64,000 bases of DNA, taken from the NCBI GenBank assembly GCA_013153405.1, contig JAADEM010000071.1, positions 1 to 64,000 of the forward strand, written 5' to 3'. Source of the DNA: Chlorobiota bacterium. GTDB taxonomy: Bacteria > Bacteroidota > Bacteroidia > Bacteroidales > Marinilabiliaceae. This document shows, in pieces, positions 8,940-19,107 of the stretch. Below the pieces are notes generated by a model. The model was not told the origin of the DNA. It saw only the letters and a list, made by a program, of their open reading frames with translations, and searched no databases. Both the position numbers and the translations under genes were made by a program. Position 1 is the stretch's first letter. Each line of letters begins with the position of its first letter.

Positions 8940-9310
8940 CAAAGAAAATATTAATTATTGATGATGAACCTGAGATAACAAGAATGTTAAAACGGCTTTT
9001 TGAAAGAGCCGGATTTAAAGTACAATCGGCATCCAATGGTGAAGACGCTATGTTTATGATAGCTGAAAACAACTTTGATTTGGTGGTAACCGATATTATA
9101 ATGCCTAAAAAAGAAGGTATTGAAACAATTACTTCTATAAAAAAAGATTTCCCCGATATAAAAATAATTGCAATGTCGGGAGGCGGCAGATATTCACCCG
9201 AAGGCTATCTTAAATCAGCCAAAATGCTTGGTGCCGACAAGATATTTAAAAAACCCTTTGACCACAAAGAGATTCTTTTAACTGTAGAGAGGATGTTGGA
9301 CACAAACTAA
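8936..9310 (+). CDS. Stand-alone receiver-domain response regulator
   Basis: At 124 residues the protein is only a receiver domain. The acidic pair is D9-D10, the phosphoacceptor is D53 in VTDIIMP, and the conserved lysine lies in IFKKPFD near residue 105. No output domain follows. It would therefore act as a phosphotransfer intermediate or by protein contact rather than by binding DNA. The start overlaps the kinase stop by 4 bp (ATGA), which indicates translational coupling. The stop codon overlaps the stop codon of the convergent aroA by 3 bp. Its partner is almost certainly the kinase encoded at 7353-8939; its downstream target is unknown. Confidence 0.88.
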   Translation: MTKKILIIDDEPEITRMLKRLFERAGFKVQSASNGEDAMFMIAENNFDLVVTDIIMPKKEGIETITSIKKDFPDIKIIAMSGGGRYSPEGYLKSAKMLGADKIFKKPFDHKEILLTVERMLDTN

Positions 9311-10548
9311 ATGACAGGTTTCTGAATAATATATCCTGCCTTTAGAAGGTCTTCCCAAAAGTCAGGATACGATTTTGATACAACTCCGGAGTCCTTAATT
9401 ACAACTTCTGACAATACGGATGTAGCAGGAGCAAAAGCCATGGCCATACGATGATCTTTATACGTATCGATTTCTACCGGCTTATCTCCTTTTACTTTCG
9501 TTTTTTCCCCGCTCCACATCATTGTATCAGCATTATTGGTTGTAACCACATATCCTGCCTTCGACAACTCTGTTATAAGTGCATTTATTCTGTCTGTCTC
9601 TTTTATCTTTAATGTCTGAAGTCCCGTAAAATTAAACTGCACATTCAGCATACAACAAGTCACAACAACAGTTTGTGCAAGATCCGGTTGATTTGTAAAA
9701 TCATAATCAAACCTTTCGGGCACTTTGCCTGCTGATAATATCTTCAGCCCATTGCCAGTAAACTCTGAATTTACTCCCAGATTATTAAATATTTCCCTGA
9801 CCCTGGAATCGCCCTGCAAACTATTCTCACCGAGCCCCTGTAAAGTAATTTCCAATCCGGGATTCAAGGCTGCTATCTCAAACCAGTATGATGCAGCACT
9901 CCAGTCTCCTTCCACTCTAACCGGCTTGGGTCTGTAATTGGCTTCCGGTATTATTATTGTCCTCTCATCCTGCCATATTGCTTTCACTCCAAACTCTTCC
10001 ATTAATGCAAGTGTAAGGTCAATATAGGGCCTTGATATTATTTCTCCTTCAAGATGAATGGTCAGTCCGTTTTCAACCTGCGGAGCTATCATCAACAAAG
10101 CTGAAATATACTGACTGCTGATGTTTCCGGGAAGAGATATATCTCCTCCTATAAGTGAACTGCCGTAAATACGCAACGGAGGATATCCTTCTTTCTCCTC
10201 ATATTCAATCCTGGCTCCCAGATGACGTAAAGCATCAACCAGAATACCGATAGGCCTTTGTTTCATCCTTTCCGAACCTGTAAGAACCCATTCCCCGACA
10301 ACTTTTGACAGAAAAGCCGTAAGAAAACGCATTGATGTTCCTGCCGCTCCAATATCAAAATAGTTATCATTCGAATTTAAAACCTTAAGCATCACCTTTG
10401 TATCATCACTATCCGACAGGTTCTCTATTTCATACGGGCTGTAGCTTAATGCATTCAGTAAAAGCAAACGATTACTTATACTTTTCGATGCAGGCAGTTT
10501 TATAGTACAATCACTGTATTGTTTAGGCTTTTTTACCAGAATATCCAT
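9307..10548 (-). CDS. aroA: 3-phosphoshikimate 1-carboxyvinyltransferase (EPSP synthase)
   Basis: This 413-residue enzyme joins PEP to shikimate-3-phosphate in the sixth step of the shikimate pathway. Family signatures are LPASKSISNRLLLLNAL near the N-terminus, GAAGTSMRFLTAFL, the MKQRPIG loop, and the ETDRINAL and YKDHRMAMAFA motifs near the C-terminus. Length is slightly below the usual 425-430, as is common in Bacteroidota. aroB begins upstream on the same strand and the genes are 27 bp apart, which suggests an aroB-aroA operon. The convergent receiver gene shares stop-codon bases, leaving no room for a terminator between the two. Confidence 0.93.
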   Translation of the reverse strand: MDILVKKPKQYSDCTIKLPASKSISNRLLLLNALSYSPYEIENLSDSDDTKVMLKVLNSNDNYFDIGAAGTSMRFLTAFLSKVVGEWVLTGSERMKQRPIGILVDALRHLGARIEYEEKEGYPPLRIYGSSLIGGDISLPGNISSQYISALLMIAPQVENGLTIHLEGEIISRPYIDLTLALMEEFGVKAIWQDERTIIIPEANYRPKPVRVEGDWSAASYWFEIAALNPGLEITLQGLGENSLQGDSRVREIFNNLGVNSEFTGNGLKILSAGKVPERFDYDFTNQPDLAQTVVVTCCMLNVQFNFTGLQTLKIKETDRINALITELSKAGYVVTTNNADTMMWSGEKTKVKGDKPVEIDTYKDHRMAMAFAPATSVLSEVVIKDSGVVSKSYPDFWEDLLKAGYIIQKPVI

Positions 10549-10575
10549 TTCAAGATTCAGTTTTCTAAAACCAGA

Positions 10576-11655
10576 TTAGCAATTCTCACACAAGTCACGA
10601 TAAAATTCAAATGCTGCAATAACTTCGCTTTCACTCGCATTTATATTAACCTGCATTTCTCCTATATCTTCAAGAAGTGTAAAATTTATTCTGTTATCCT
10701 CATTTTTCTTATCATGAGTCATCAGACGAAGTAACTCTTCATAATCATCCGAAGTTATCGGCATTATTCCGAATATACGTTTAAGCATATTCGAAATCTC
10801 AATAACATCAGCCATTTTAAAACCCAAACGCAAATGAGAAAGATAAAGTTCACATATCATTCCGTAAGCAACGGCATAACCATGAAGAACAGGTTTCCCT
10901 TCATGCATGGCAAAGCTCTCGAAGGCATGCCCGAACGTATGTCCGAAATTAAGTGCTTTTCGAAGAAATTGTTCCGTGGGATCATTCTGCACAAAATGAT
11001 TTTTTATCATGATTGAATTTGCAACCAGCGATTTCAGTTCTTCTTTTTCAAAAGAATATATATCAAAATCTGTTAATTTATCCCAGGCTTCTTTTGAATA
11101 TATTAATGCATGTTTTATCATTTCGGCATATCCCGAAACAATGTTAGGAGTATCAAGCGTATCAAAGAAAGATGTATCAATCAAAACTGCTGATGCCTGA
11201 TTAAAAACACCTATTTCATTTTTGAACCCTTCAAAGTTAACTCCTGTTTTACCGCCTATCGAAGCATCAACCTGAGCAAGAAGAGTAGTAGGAACATTTA
11301 TGAACTGTATTCCCCTTTTAAACGTAGAAGCTGCAAATCCTCCAAGATCGCAAGGCATCCCACCACCTAAATTAATAAGCAAAGATTTACGGTCGGCTCC
11401 CGAATGGCTCAGGAAATGCCATACTTTTTGTAATGTCTCGATATTCTTATTCTTGTCACCTTGCGGAATAACCAGAACATTGTCCTCTGAAATGCCAGCA
11501 ACAGGAAATATCTTAGGAAGACAATGTTTGTGCGAACCTTCATCAGTAAGAACAAAGATTTTGTCTTTCGGGAATGTACTTATAAGTTTTCCAATATCCT
11601 CTTTAAGATCTTCAGATATGTATATATTTGCTTCTTTTGAAAGTAACGGGATCAT
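10576..11655 (-). CDS. aroB: 3-dehydroquinate synthase
   Basis: The protein has 359 residues, normal for AroB, which converts DAHP to 3-dehydroquinate using NAD and a divalent metal. Recognisable motifs are GGGMPCDLGGFAASTFKRG, VPTTLLAQVDASIGGKTGVN, the metal-ligand region GYAEMIKHALI, and LNFGHTFGHAFES, which supplies metal-binding histidines. It is the first gene of an aroB-aroA unit. A -7 box (TATTTTTG) lies about 20 bp upstream on the minus strand. The start at 11655 gives a normal N-terminus. Confidence 0.93.
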   Translation of the reverse strand: MIPLLSKEANIYISEDLKEDIGKLISTFPKDKIFVLTDEGSHKHCLPKIFPVAGISEDNVLVIPQGDKNKNIETLQKVWHFLSHSGADRKSLLINLGGGMPCDLGGFAASTFKRGIQFINVPTTLLAQVDASIGGKTGVNFEGFKNEIGVFNQASAVLIDTSFFDTLDTPNIVSGYAEMIKHALIYSKEAWDKLTDFDIYSFEKEELKSLVANSIMIKNHFVQNDPTEQFLRKALNFGHTFGHAFESFAMHEGKPVLHGYAVAYGMICELYLSHLRLGFKMADVIEISNMLKRIFGIMPITSDDYEELLRLMTHDKKNEDNRINFTLLEDIGEMQVNINASESEVIAAFEFYRDLCENC

Positions 11656-11675
11656 ATAAAAATTCGTTTAAAGCA

Positions 11676-11683
11676 CAAAAATA
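11676..11683 (-). promoter_or_regulatory. -7 box for aroB-aroA
   Basis: On the minus strand this reads TATTTTTG, an exact TAnnTTTG match 20 bp before the aroB ATG. The expected -33 position is not a match. It lies beside an opposing -7 box at 11686-11693, so the two transcripts would start back to back. Confidence 0.45.
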
Positions 11684-11685
11684 AC

Positions 11686-11693
11686 TAAATTTG
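11686..11693 (+). promoter_or_regulatory. -7 box for the small membrane protein gene
   Basis: TAAATTTG matches TAnnTTTG. The four bases 19 bp upstream (TTCG, 11663-11666) match TTTG in three positions. The downstream gene starts about 100 bp later. Confidence 0.4.
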
Positions 11694-11793
11694 AATATTA
11701 TGAGAGTAAAAATACATTTTAGCTTATTGTTTTAGCTATTGTGTTTTTTCCCGGCATAGCCTACTGACATTGCCCCGGTAAAAAAAAGCAAAT

Positions 11794-12258
11794 ATGACAC
11801 AAATTGACAACAGTAAACAAGCCAGAAAGATTAGTTATATATTTTCTGTTACTATAATTATCCTGATGATAATACTCGGGGCTTATTACGTTTTTGACAT
11901 TGAACTGACAGACAAGGAACTGATGATGCCATTGACCACACTTTTGGGGTTGATAATAATTGCATATCGTTTCGGAGGATTTGAAAATATATCAGTAGAG
12001 TTCGGAGATGACAATTTAGAAATAAAATATTACCGGCTGTTTCCCTTCGACAGGGATTTCAACAGACTTGTAATCCCGGTTGAATTACTCGGCGATTACA
12101 AAATACAAAAAGGAATAGGCAGCCTTTTCTCCTACCTTATTCTTTATCAGAACCGTGCAGGAGCAATGGCACAATACCCGCCGATAGGACTCTCGGCAAC
12201 AACATCAGAATTCAGATCAAAACTATTATCCGGGTTGAATAATTTAAGAGAACCATAA
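11794..12258 (+). CDS. Small membrane protein with PH-like C-terminal region
   Basis: I do not recognise a named family for this 154-residue protein. Two hydrophobic helices are visible at about residues 13-34 and 44-58. They are followed by a soluble domain of about 95 residues rich in alternating beta-type sequence (LEIKYYRLFPFDRDFNRLVI), which looks like the bacterial PH-like domains found after paired helices. The N-terminus is short and basic, so the C-terminal domain is probably cytoplasmic. It has its own -7 box and ends 2 bp before the stop of the convergent receiver/PEP-synthase-like gene. The coding composition and sensible hydropathy make it a real gene; its function is unknown. 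Confidence 0.7.
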   Translation: MTQIDNSKQARKISYIFSVTIIILMIILGAYYVFDIELTDKELMMPLTTLLGLIIIAYRFGGFENISVEFGDDNLEIKYYRLFPFDRDFNRLVIPVELLGDYKIQKGIGSLFSYLILYQNRAGAMAQYPPIGLSATTSEFRSKLLSGLNNLREP

Positions 12259-12260
12259 AC

Positions 12261-15200
12261 CTATTCTATACCTTCCTCCAAATCAATTTCCTCACTTTTA
12301 ATATCCGGTTTATATCCCGGTAACAATACAACACCAAGGCTGTTTTTTCCGTCTATTTTTATTACTGACGGTTCTTTAAACCTAACATGCCGTACAAATT
12401 CATCTTCATATATTGCCGGCGTCGAATTCAAAAACTCCAGATCAAGATAATCATCTCCTTTTATTGAGTTTACATGAAAATATCCTACCCTTAAGCTTGT
12501 CAGGTTCTGAAAAAAGTGAGTGCCCTGACTTGGATCTACATTATAGTTTTCCACAACATTTTCCACTATCACTCTGGCTCCAGATATCTGGGGCCATTTT
12601 ACAGGAATACCCAGCCATGGATCCTGAGAGCCCCACCTTCCAGGTCCTATCAGTAAGTACTGCCTGCCCTCTTCATTCAGCTTTATATTAATCATTTCAA
12701 GTATCGGAACAATATCCACATTATTGGCAGGATTAAATGTTTCCGGTTTAACATAAACAACATCTCTCACATCTTTTATTATTCCGTTTCCCAGTGCCGA
12801 CCTGGAATAAATAAGTGTATTCTCAACCGGTATTGACTCTAGATTTTCGGTTATTGTTTCATCGCTGTCTACAATAGGCCTTACCTGCAACAGATAAAAA
12901 ACAGTAGGTTTGCCCGGAGGAGTTTCAAGATCAACGGCAAATTCAACTTCCACAGGCTGATTCATTTCACTCTGTCCAACTTCAAGAACACGCTTCAGTA
13001 TTTGAGCCAAAGGATAAGCATCGTATTTCAGAATGTTTGCAAAAGTAACAAGACGTATTCCATTATACATAAGTCCGTCTCGTATAACATTATTCTGCGG
13101 ATCATACACAGATCCGACCCAGCGTAAAGTTCCGTACTTTTCAGCCTCTTTCAGTCCGAGTTTTTTCAGATTTATACCGTCATTCACCGAAGGTTCGAAG
13201 CTGTTGGCATTTAAATCAAGTGCATAAAAATATTTTTGAGTCTGCTTTATTGCCATTTGCGGAGATGACAACTGAAGTATTTTTTTGGGAAATGAAGGTG
13301 AAAATCTGAGCGAGATTTCTCCTTCCACGATTTGTTTTCCAAGTCCCATAGCTACATTAACAATTCCATCCTCTGATTTTTCAGGTGGTATCGGATAAAA
13401 GTTAATCGATCTCGCTACTCCTGAAAAAGTAGGATAAAAAACATCCTCATGTCTTTGTCCTACCACTTCCTGCAAAACTATCCCCATATGTTCCTCATCA
13501 ATAACATTCATTGTTGCCTCCATATAGGCCTTACTGCTACGATAAAAAACCGATGCATAAACACATTTTATTGCATCGCAGAGCTGGTGAAGAGTCACGG
13601 CATCATTACCGTCATTAGATATCATATAGGTTGAATATATGCCGGCAAAAGGCTGATAATGGCTATCCTCAAGCACACTCGATGAACGGATTGCTATTGG
13701 TTTCTTTATTACTGATATAAATTTGCGCAGATCCTCTATCAAATATTCAGGCAACTCAGCCTTTACAAATTCAGCCAGAATCTCCTCATCAGGCCTGTCC
13801 GACAATCCGATAGGATAAAGATTGTTCTGTTCCATAAACTCATCGAAGATATCGGTACAAAGCACAACGGTAGTAGGAATAGTCAATATGGTATCGAACC
13901 GGGCTGCCGTAACACTATGCTTTTTAATCAACATGTTTAAAAAAGCCAGTCCCCTGGCCTTACCTCCTATAGAGCCCTCTCCTATCCTTGAAAAAGTAAG
14001 GTATTTATCGTATTTATCTCTGTAAAATTTAGCAATAATACCACGCCCCTTATTAAACCTGAAATTTGCAATAGTCTCATAAATAAACTTTTTCGATGCT
14101 TCAAGACTCTCAAAATCTTCAACTTTCAGATTTTTTATAACCTCTGCAATAGAAAAAAGGCCTCGGGCATTCAGCCATTTTGAGATATGATCACGTTTAA
14201 AATGATATAACAATGATTTGTCAGGTATCTGGAAAAGTTTCTCCTGCAACGATTTCAGATCACTCACCCTTTCAACCTCCTCTCCCGTATCAGGATCAAT
14301 GAATATAAAATCACCGAAGGCCAGATATTTTTTAAGGAATGATTTCAGCTCCTGCAAAAGGGTTTTTGAATATTTATACAAAAAGCCCACTCGTAAATCT
14401 GCAGCAATCGACTTCAGATCTTTATTTGAGGATTGCAAAAGAAAGGGCATATATGGATTCTCCTGTTTTACAAATTTTGCAAGCTTAATACCAGCTTCCT
14501 GATCCTTTTTTCCTTTTCTCTCGTATGAAACATCGGAGATTATACCCAATAAATTATCCTTATATTTAAGATATATCTCCATTGCTTCTTCGTAATTATT
14601 GGCCAGAAGTATTTTCGGACGTCCTCTCATCCTCATCATTTTCTGATGTTCGTTCAGCCCTTCATCCATAAACTTTTTCGACTGGGTAAAAACAATCCTA
14701 TATATCAATGGCAGATAACTGGAATAAAATCTCACAGAGTCTTCAACAAGTAAAATACACTGAACACCAACTTCGGCAACATCGTGTTCAACATTCATCA
14801 CATCCTCAATCAGTTTTATTATAGCCAGTAAAATATCGGCATTCCCCAGCCAGCAAAACACGTAATCAATTGCACTTGTATCCTCCCTCGACATACGAAG
14901 CGATACTTCTCGCGAAAAGGGAGTAAGAACAACTATGGGAATCTCCTCATATTTCTTTTTTACCACTTTAGCCATTTCAAACGGATCCATTCCGCCAACA
15001 CTAAGCATGGTGATAACAAGATCGATATTTTCATTTTCAAGAACCTCAAACGCCTTGTCTGCCGTTTTCACATGAATTATCTGGGGAGGATACCTCAGGT
15101 TCAGAGATACATACTCATTAAATATCTGTTCTTCAATCCTTCCGTCCTCTTCAAGTAAGAAAGCATCATAAGCACTGCATATTAACAAAACCTTGTAGAT

Positions 15201-15278
15201 ACGCTTCTGCATCAATCGCTCAAACTCTGTATCGGAGAAAAAACCGGCAAACTGCCTGATATCAATATCTTCAATCAT
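12261..15278 (-). CDS. Receiver domains fused to a PEP-synthase/PPDK-type nucleotide-binding domain
   Basis: The protein has 1005 residues. Residues about 28-160 resemble a receiver whose phosphoacceptor position is lost (DLVITMLSV). A second receiver follows at about 172-325 and keeps an acidic pair (ILLVEDS) and a candidate aspartate (GIISDVS). From about 430 the sequence resembles the ATP-grasp/pyruvate-binding N-terminal half of phosphoenolpyruvate synthase: RIGEGSIGGKARGLAFL, IAIRSSSVLEDS, FAGIYSTYM and VEFAVD...YLLQVRPI. The phosphohistidine swivelling domain and the PEP/pyruvate barrel of full PpsA or PPDK were not found; the C-terminus instead has IGPGRWGSQDPWLGIPVKWP. It is therefore probably not a complete PEP synthase. 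A phosphorylation-controlled nucleotide-dependent role is inference only. Similar proteins occur in Bacteroidota annotated simply as PEP synthase. It is transcribed alone. Confidence 0.8.
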   Translation of the reverse strand: MIEDIDIRQFAGFFSDTEFERLMQKRIYKVLLICSAYDAFLLEEDGRIEEQIFNEYVSLNLRYPPQIIHVKTADKAFEVLENENIDLVITMLSVGGMDPFEMAKVVKKKYEEIPIVVLTPFSREVSLRMSREDTSAIDYVFCWLGNADILLAIIKLIEDVMNVEHDVAEVGVQCILLVEDSVRFYSSYLPLIYRIVFTQSKKFMDEGLNEHQKMMRMRGRPKILLANNYEEAMEIYLKYKDNLLGIISDVSYERKGKKDQEAGIKLAKFVKQENPYMPFLLQSSNKDLKSIAADLRVGFLYKYSKTLLQELKSFLKKYLAFGDFIFIDPDTGEEVERVSDLKSLQEKLFQIPDKSLLYHFKRDHISKWLNARGLFSIAEVIKNLKVEDFESLEASKKFIYETIANFRFNKGRGIIAKFYRDKYDKYLTFSRIGEGSIGGKARGLAFLNMLIKKHSVTAARFDTILTIPTTVVLCTDIFDEFMEQNNLYPIGLSDRPDEEILAEFVKAELPEYLIEDLRKFISVIKKPIAIRSSSVLEDSHYQPFAGIYSTYMISNDGNDAVTLHQLCDAIKCVYASVFYRSSKAYMEATMNVIDEEHMGIVLQEVVGQRHEDVFYPTFSGVARSINFYPIPPEKSEDGIVNVAMGLGKQIVEGEISLRFSPSFPKKILQLSSPQMAIKQTQKYFYALDLNANSFEPSVNDGINLKKLGLKEAEKYGTLRWVGSVYDPQNNVIRDGLMYNGIRLVTFANILKYDAYPLAQILKRVLEVGQSEMNQPVEVEFAVDLETPPGKPTVFYLLQVRPIVDSDETITENLESIPVENTLIYSRSALGNGIIKDVRDVVYVKPETFNPANNVDIVPILEMINIKLNEEGRQYLLIGPGRWGSQDPWLGIPVKWPQISGARVIVENVVENYNVDPSQGTHFFQNLTSLRVGYFHVNSIKGDDYLDLEFLNSTPAIYEDEFVRHVRFKEPSVIKIDGKNSLGVVLLPGYKPDIKSEEIDLEEGIE

Positions 15279-15436
15279 AATAGAAATTTCTTTCCCTTAA
15301 GTTAAAAATAAAATGCGAATATTGTTTTATATAGGTTGATTTAGGATTTTTTTTTGCAATTTTAAAGTTATTGCCTGTAATTAATTTCTATTTGTAATAA
15401 GAAACCATTGTAAACAACAACACAAACCTTTTAAAA

Positions 15437-16966
15437 ATGAAAAAACATCATCCACACCTTGTATTTTTACAACTATTTTCTTTGTCATTAATCATCTTCA
15501 CATTCTCATCTTGTACTAACAATTCAGAAAAAAACATCACCAGTGACCAACGCCCGAATATTGTATTCATAATAGGTGACGACGTAGGTTGTTATGATCT
15601 GAGTTGCTATGGGAACGAAAAAATAAAAACACCTAACATTGACGAACTGGCTGCAATGGGAATGAAATTCAACAATACTTTTCTTACGACAAGTTCATGC
15701 AGTCCCAGCAGAGTCTCGATTATAACAGGAAGATATCCTCACAATACAGGAGCATGTGAGCTTCACTCGCCCCTTCCCGCTAATCAGATTCTTTTTCCCG
15801 AAATTCTGAAAAAAAACGGCTACTACACTGCGCAGGCAGGGAAATGGCATTTTGGCAGTACACCAATGATACATAGTGAAAAAGACACCGTTAAACTCGG
15901 GCCGGCAGTCAGGGCTTTCGACAGAATATCTGCAATTAAAGAAGTAAACGGTGATGGAGGAGAGAATATGTGGATTCCTTTCCTGAAAGAAAGGCCCAGG
16001 GAAAAGCCTTTCTTTATGTGGTTTGCTGCTTATGATTCTCACCGTCCATGGGGTGCCGATGATTTTAAAATACAAAACAGAGCAGAGGATGTCTGGGTTC
16101 CGGAATTTCTGTACAACGGTGAATTAACAAGAAAAGACCTGGTTTCATATTACAACGAAATATCACGACTCGACTATTACATCGGGAAAGTGGAAGAAGA
16201 ACTCGAGCGACAAGGTGTGGCCGATAATACTATCATAGTTTTCACTTCGGATAACGGCAGACCATTCCCCCGAAGCAAAACCCGCGTTTACGACAGCGGA
16301 ATGAAAACACCTTTAATCATAAAATGGCCTGCAAAAATAAAACCCGGACAGGAAACAGGTGCCCTTGTAAGCATTATTGATGTGGCACCAACATTGCTAA
16401 ATGCCGCAGGAATTAAACCGGGAAAAACATTCCAGGGAAGAAGTTTCACCAAACTGTTTGATAACCCTTCTCAGGAATTCAGAAATTACACATTTTCCGA
16501 ACATAACTGGCACGACTACGAAGCTTATGAACGACAGGTACACACAAAACAATGGCTATACCTAATAAATAAAAGACCTCAGTTTGATGCATGGGGACCG
16601 GCAGATGCTGTTGTAAGCCCTTCAATGCATGAATTGTATGAAGCATATAAAAATAATGAACTAAAAAACGAACAAAAAGATATATTCATTAAACCAAGGC
16701 CTGAAGAAGAATTGTTTAACTGTAAAGAAGATCCGTTTCAGTTTCACAATCTGGCCCTTAATCCTGAATACAAAAGCATTAAAGACAGTCTTTCTCATAT
16801 ACTGGCCCTATGGCAGGCTGAAACAGGTGATACCTGCCCCGACAGTTTAACTGCAGACCATTTCGATCGTATTACCGGAAAACGATTATTCGAAGGATTT
16901 AAGTGGGGTGAAATGCCTGGAGCAGCATTAAGAGCTGATACAATAACAGCACCCGGACCATTTTAA
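15437..16966 (+). CDS. Type I sulfatase lipoprotein
   Basis: This 509-residue sulfatase has a lipoprotein signal ending FSSC with the lipidated cysteine at residue 26. The catalytic motif is CSPSR at C88-R92; the cysteine must be converted to formylglycine by a maturase that is not encoded here. Calcium-site aspartates are visible in FIIGDDVG, and the second-half motif TSDNG is present. The C-terminal part (ENWHDYE-like, YLINKRP) recalls heparan N-sulfatase-type enzymes, but the substrate cannot be fixed by reading. Anchoring suggests action on sulfated glycans at the periplasm or cell surface. It stands alone, with no SusCD pair or glycoside hydrolase next to it, so it is not a classical polysaccharide-utilisation locus. 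Copies of an 11-base sequence in inverted orientation flank it (15313-15323 and 16997-17007). Confidence 0.88.
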   Translation: MKKHHPHLVFLQLFSLSLIIFTFSSCTNNSEKNITSDQRPNIVFIIGDDVGCYDLSCYGNEKIKTPNIDELAAMGMKFNNTFLTTSSCSPSRVSIITGRYPHNTGACELHSPLPANQILFPEILKKNGYYTAQAGKWHFGSTPMIHSEKDTVKLGPAVRAFDRISAIKEVNGDGGENMWIPFLKERPREKPFFMWFAAYDSHRPWGADDFKIQNRAEDVWVPEFLYNGELTRKDLVSYYNEISRLDYYIGKVEEELERQGVADNTIIVFTSDNGRPFPRSKTRVYDSGMKTPLIIKWPAKIKPGQETGALVSIIDVAPTLLNAAGIKPGKTFQGRSFTKLFDNPSQEFRNYTFSEHNWHDYEAYERQVHTKQWLYLINKRPQFDAWGPADAVVSPSMHELYEAYKNNELKNEQKDIFIKPRPEEELFNCKEDPFQFHNLALNPEYKSIKDSLSHILALWQAETGDTCPDSLTADHFDRITGKRLFEGFKWGEMPGAALRADTITAPGPF

Positions 16967-18632
<1,666 letters not shown>

Positions 18633-18662
18633 TATTTATCCCGAATTAAAAAATTCTGAACA

Positions 18663-18716
18663 GATACGGAGTTTCACTATTAGAGTAGGAAACGAAAGCA
18701 AATGAAACTCCATATC
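18663..18716 (+). other. Inverted repeat downstream of gdhA
   Basis: The arms GATACGGAGTTTCA (18663-18676) and TGAAACTCCATATC (18703-18716) pair over 14 positions with one mismatch, enclosing 26 nt. It lies 30 nt after the gdhA stop and is not followed by a T run, so it could be an mRNA-stabilising stem rather than a terminator. Confidence 0.5.
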
Positions 18717-18760
18717 GAATAATCAATATAAATTTAATTTGGGTTTATTTCCTTTTTCAA

Positions 18761-18793
18761 AAAAACACGGGTCTTTTCGACTCGTGTTTTTTT
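18761..18793 (+). terminator. Rho-independent terminator of gdhA copy 1
   Basis: The stem ACACGGGTC / GACTCGTGT (one G-U pair) has the loop TTTTC and is flanked by A and T runs, giving a typical intrinsic terminator on the plus strand. Confidence 0.8.
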
Positions 18794-18925
18794 ATACTAC
18801 CGGTAACAGTATAAACCCAAATTGGTCGTTAGGAAGCGATGAAATCGCTGAACTAAAGACCCCATGCGGGTTAACCCCGATTTAGAGATTCACTGTTTTG
18901 GCGATAGACGAAACAGATGAATATC

Positions 18926-18966
18926 TTAATCGATGGGCATTTAGAATTGTTTTACAATTCTAATGA
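18926..18966 (+). repeat. 41-nt dispersed repeat, copy A
   Basis: This segment matches the minus strand of 34090-34130 at 39 of 41 positions. Its core is the hairpin TAGAATTGTTTTACAATTCTA (9-bp stem, 3-nt loop), preceded by TTAATCGATGGG. It lies in non-coding DNA about 294 nt after the gdhA stop. In both copies the repeat points the same way as the gene upstream of it. Confidence 0.8.
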
Positions 18967-19051
18967 CCATTCCGGGATAAATTCTATCAAATATCTTCCG
19001 AAAAATCAAATATGTTATTATTTAATATTACCATACAAACAGAAGACAGGA

Positions 19052-19092
19052 AAATAAAAAAGGGTGCTTATGTTAAGCACCCTTTTTTATTT
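19052..19092. terminator. Bidirectional terminator at the end of the exbBD operon
   Basis: A 10-bp perfect stem AGGGTGCTTA / TAAGCACCCT with loop TGT is flanked by an A-rich run on the left and T6 on the right. It can end both minus-strand transcripts from exbD and plus-strand readthrough from gdhA. Confidence 0.8.
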
Positions 19093-19107
19093 ATTATGTA
19101 ATTATCT

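Larger units (their letters stand above)
18633..19107. other. Hairpin-rich spacer between gdhA and exbD
   Basis: No reading frame is seen in these 475 bases. The spacer contains an imperfect 14-bp inverted repeat, the gdhA terminator enclosed by a 12-bp inverted repeat (AATTTGGGTTTA at 18734-18745 and its complement at 18812-18823), and a perfect 6-bp hairpin AGCGATGAAATCGCT near 18836. It also has the palindrome GGGTTAACCC near 18877, one copy of a 41-nt dispersed repeat and a bidirectional terminator. A small RNA between the terminators is possible but unproven. Confidence 0.5.

Noticed and set aside
12261-15278. Calling this gene ppsA or ppdK
   Set aside because: The swivel phosphohistidine domain and PEP/pyruvate barrel were not found, and two receiver-like domains are fused at the N-terminus.
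18800-18900. tRNA-like or rRNA-like segment in the gdhA spacer
   Set aside because: No cloverleaf with a conserved T-arm or CCA end could be drawn; only isolated stems are present.
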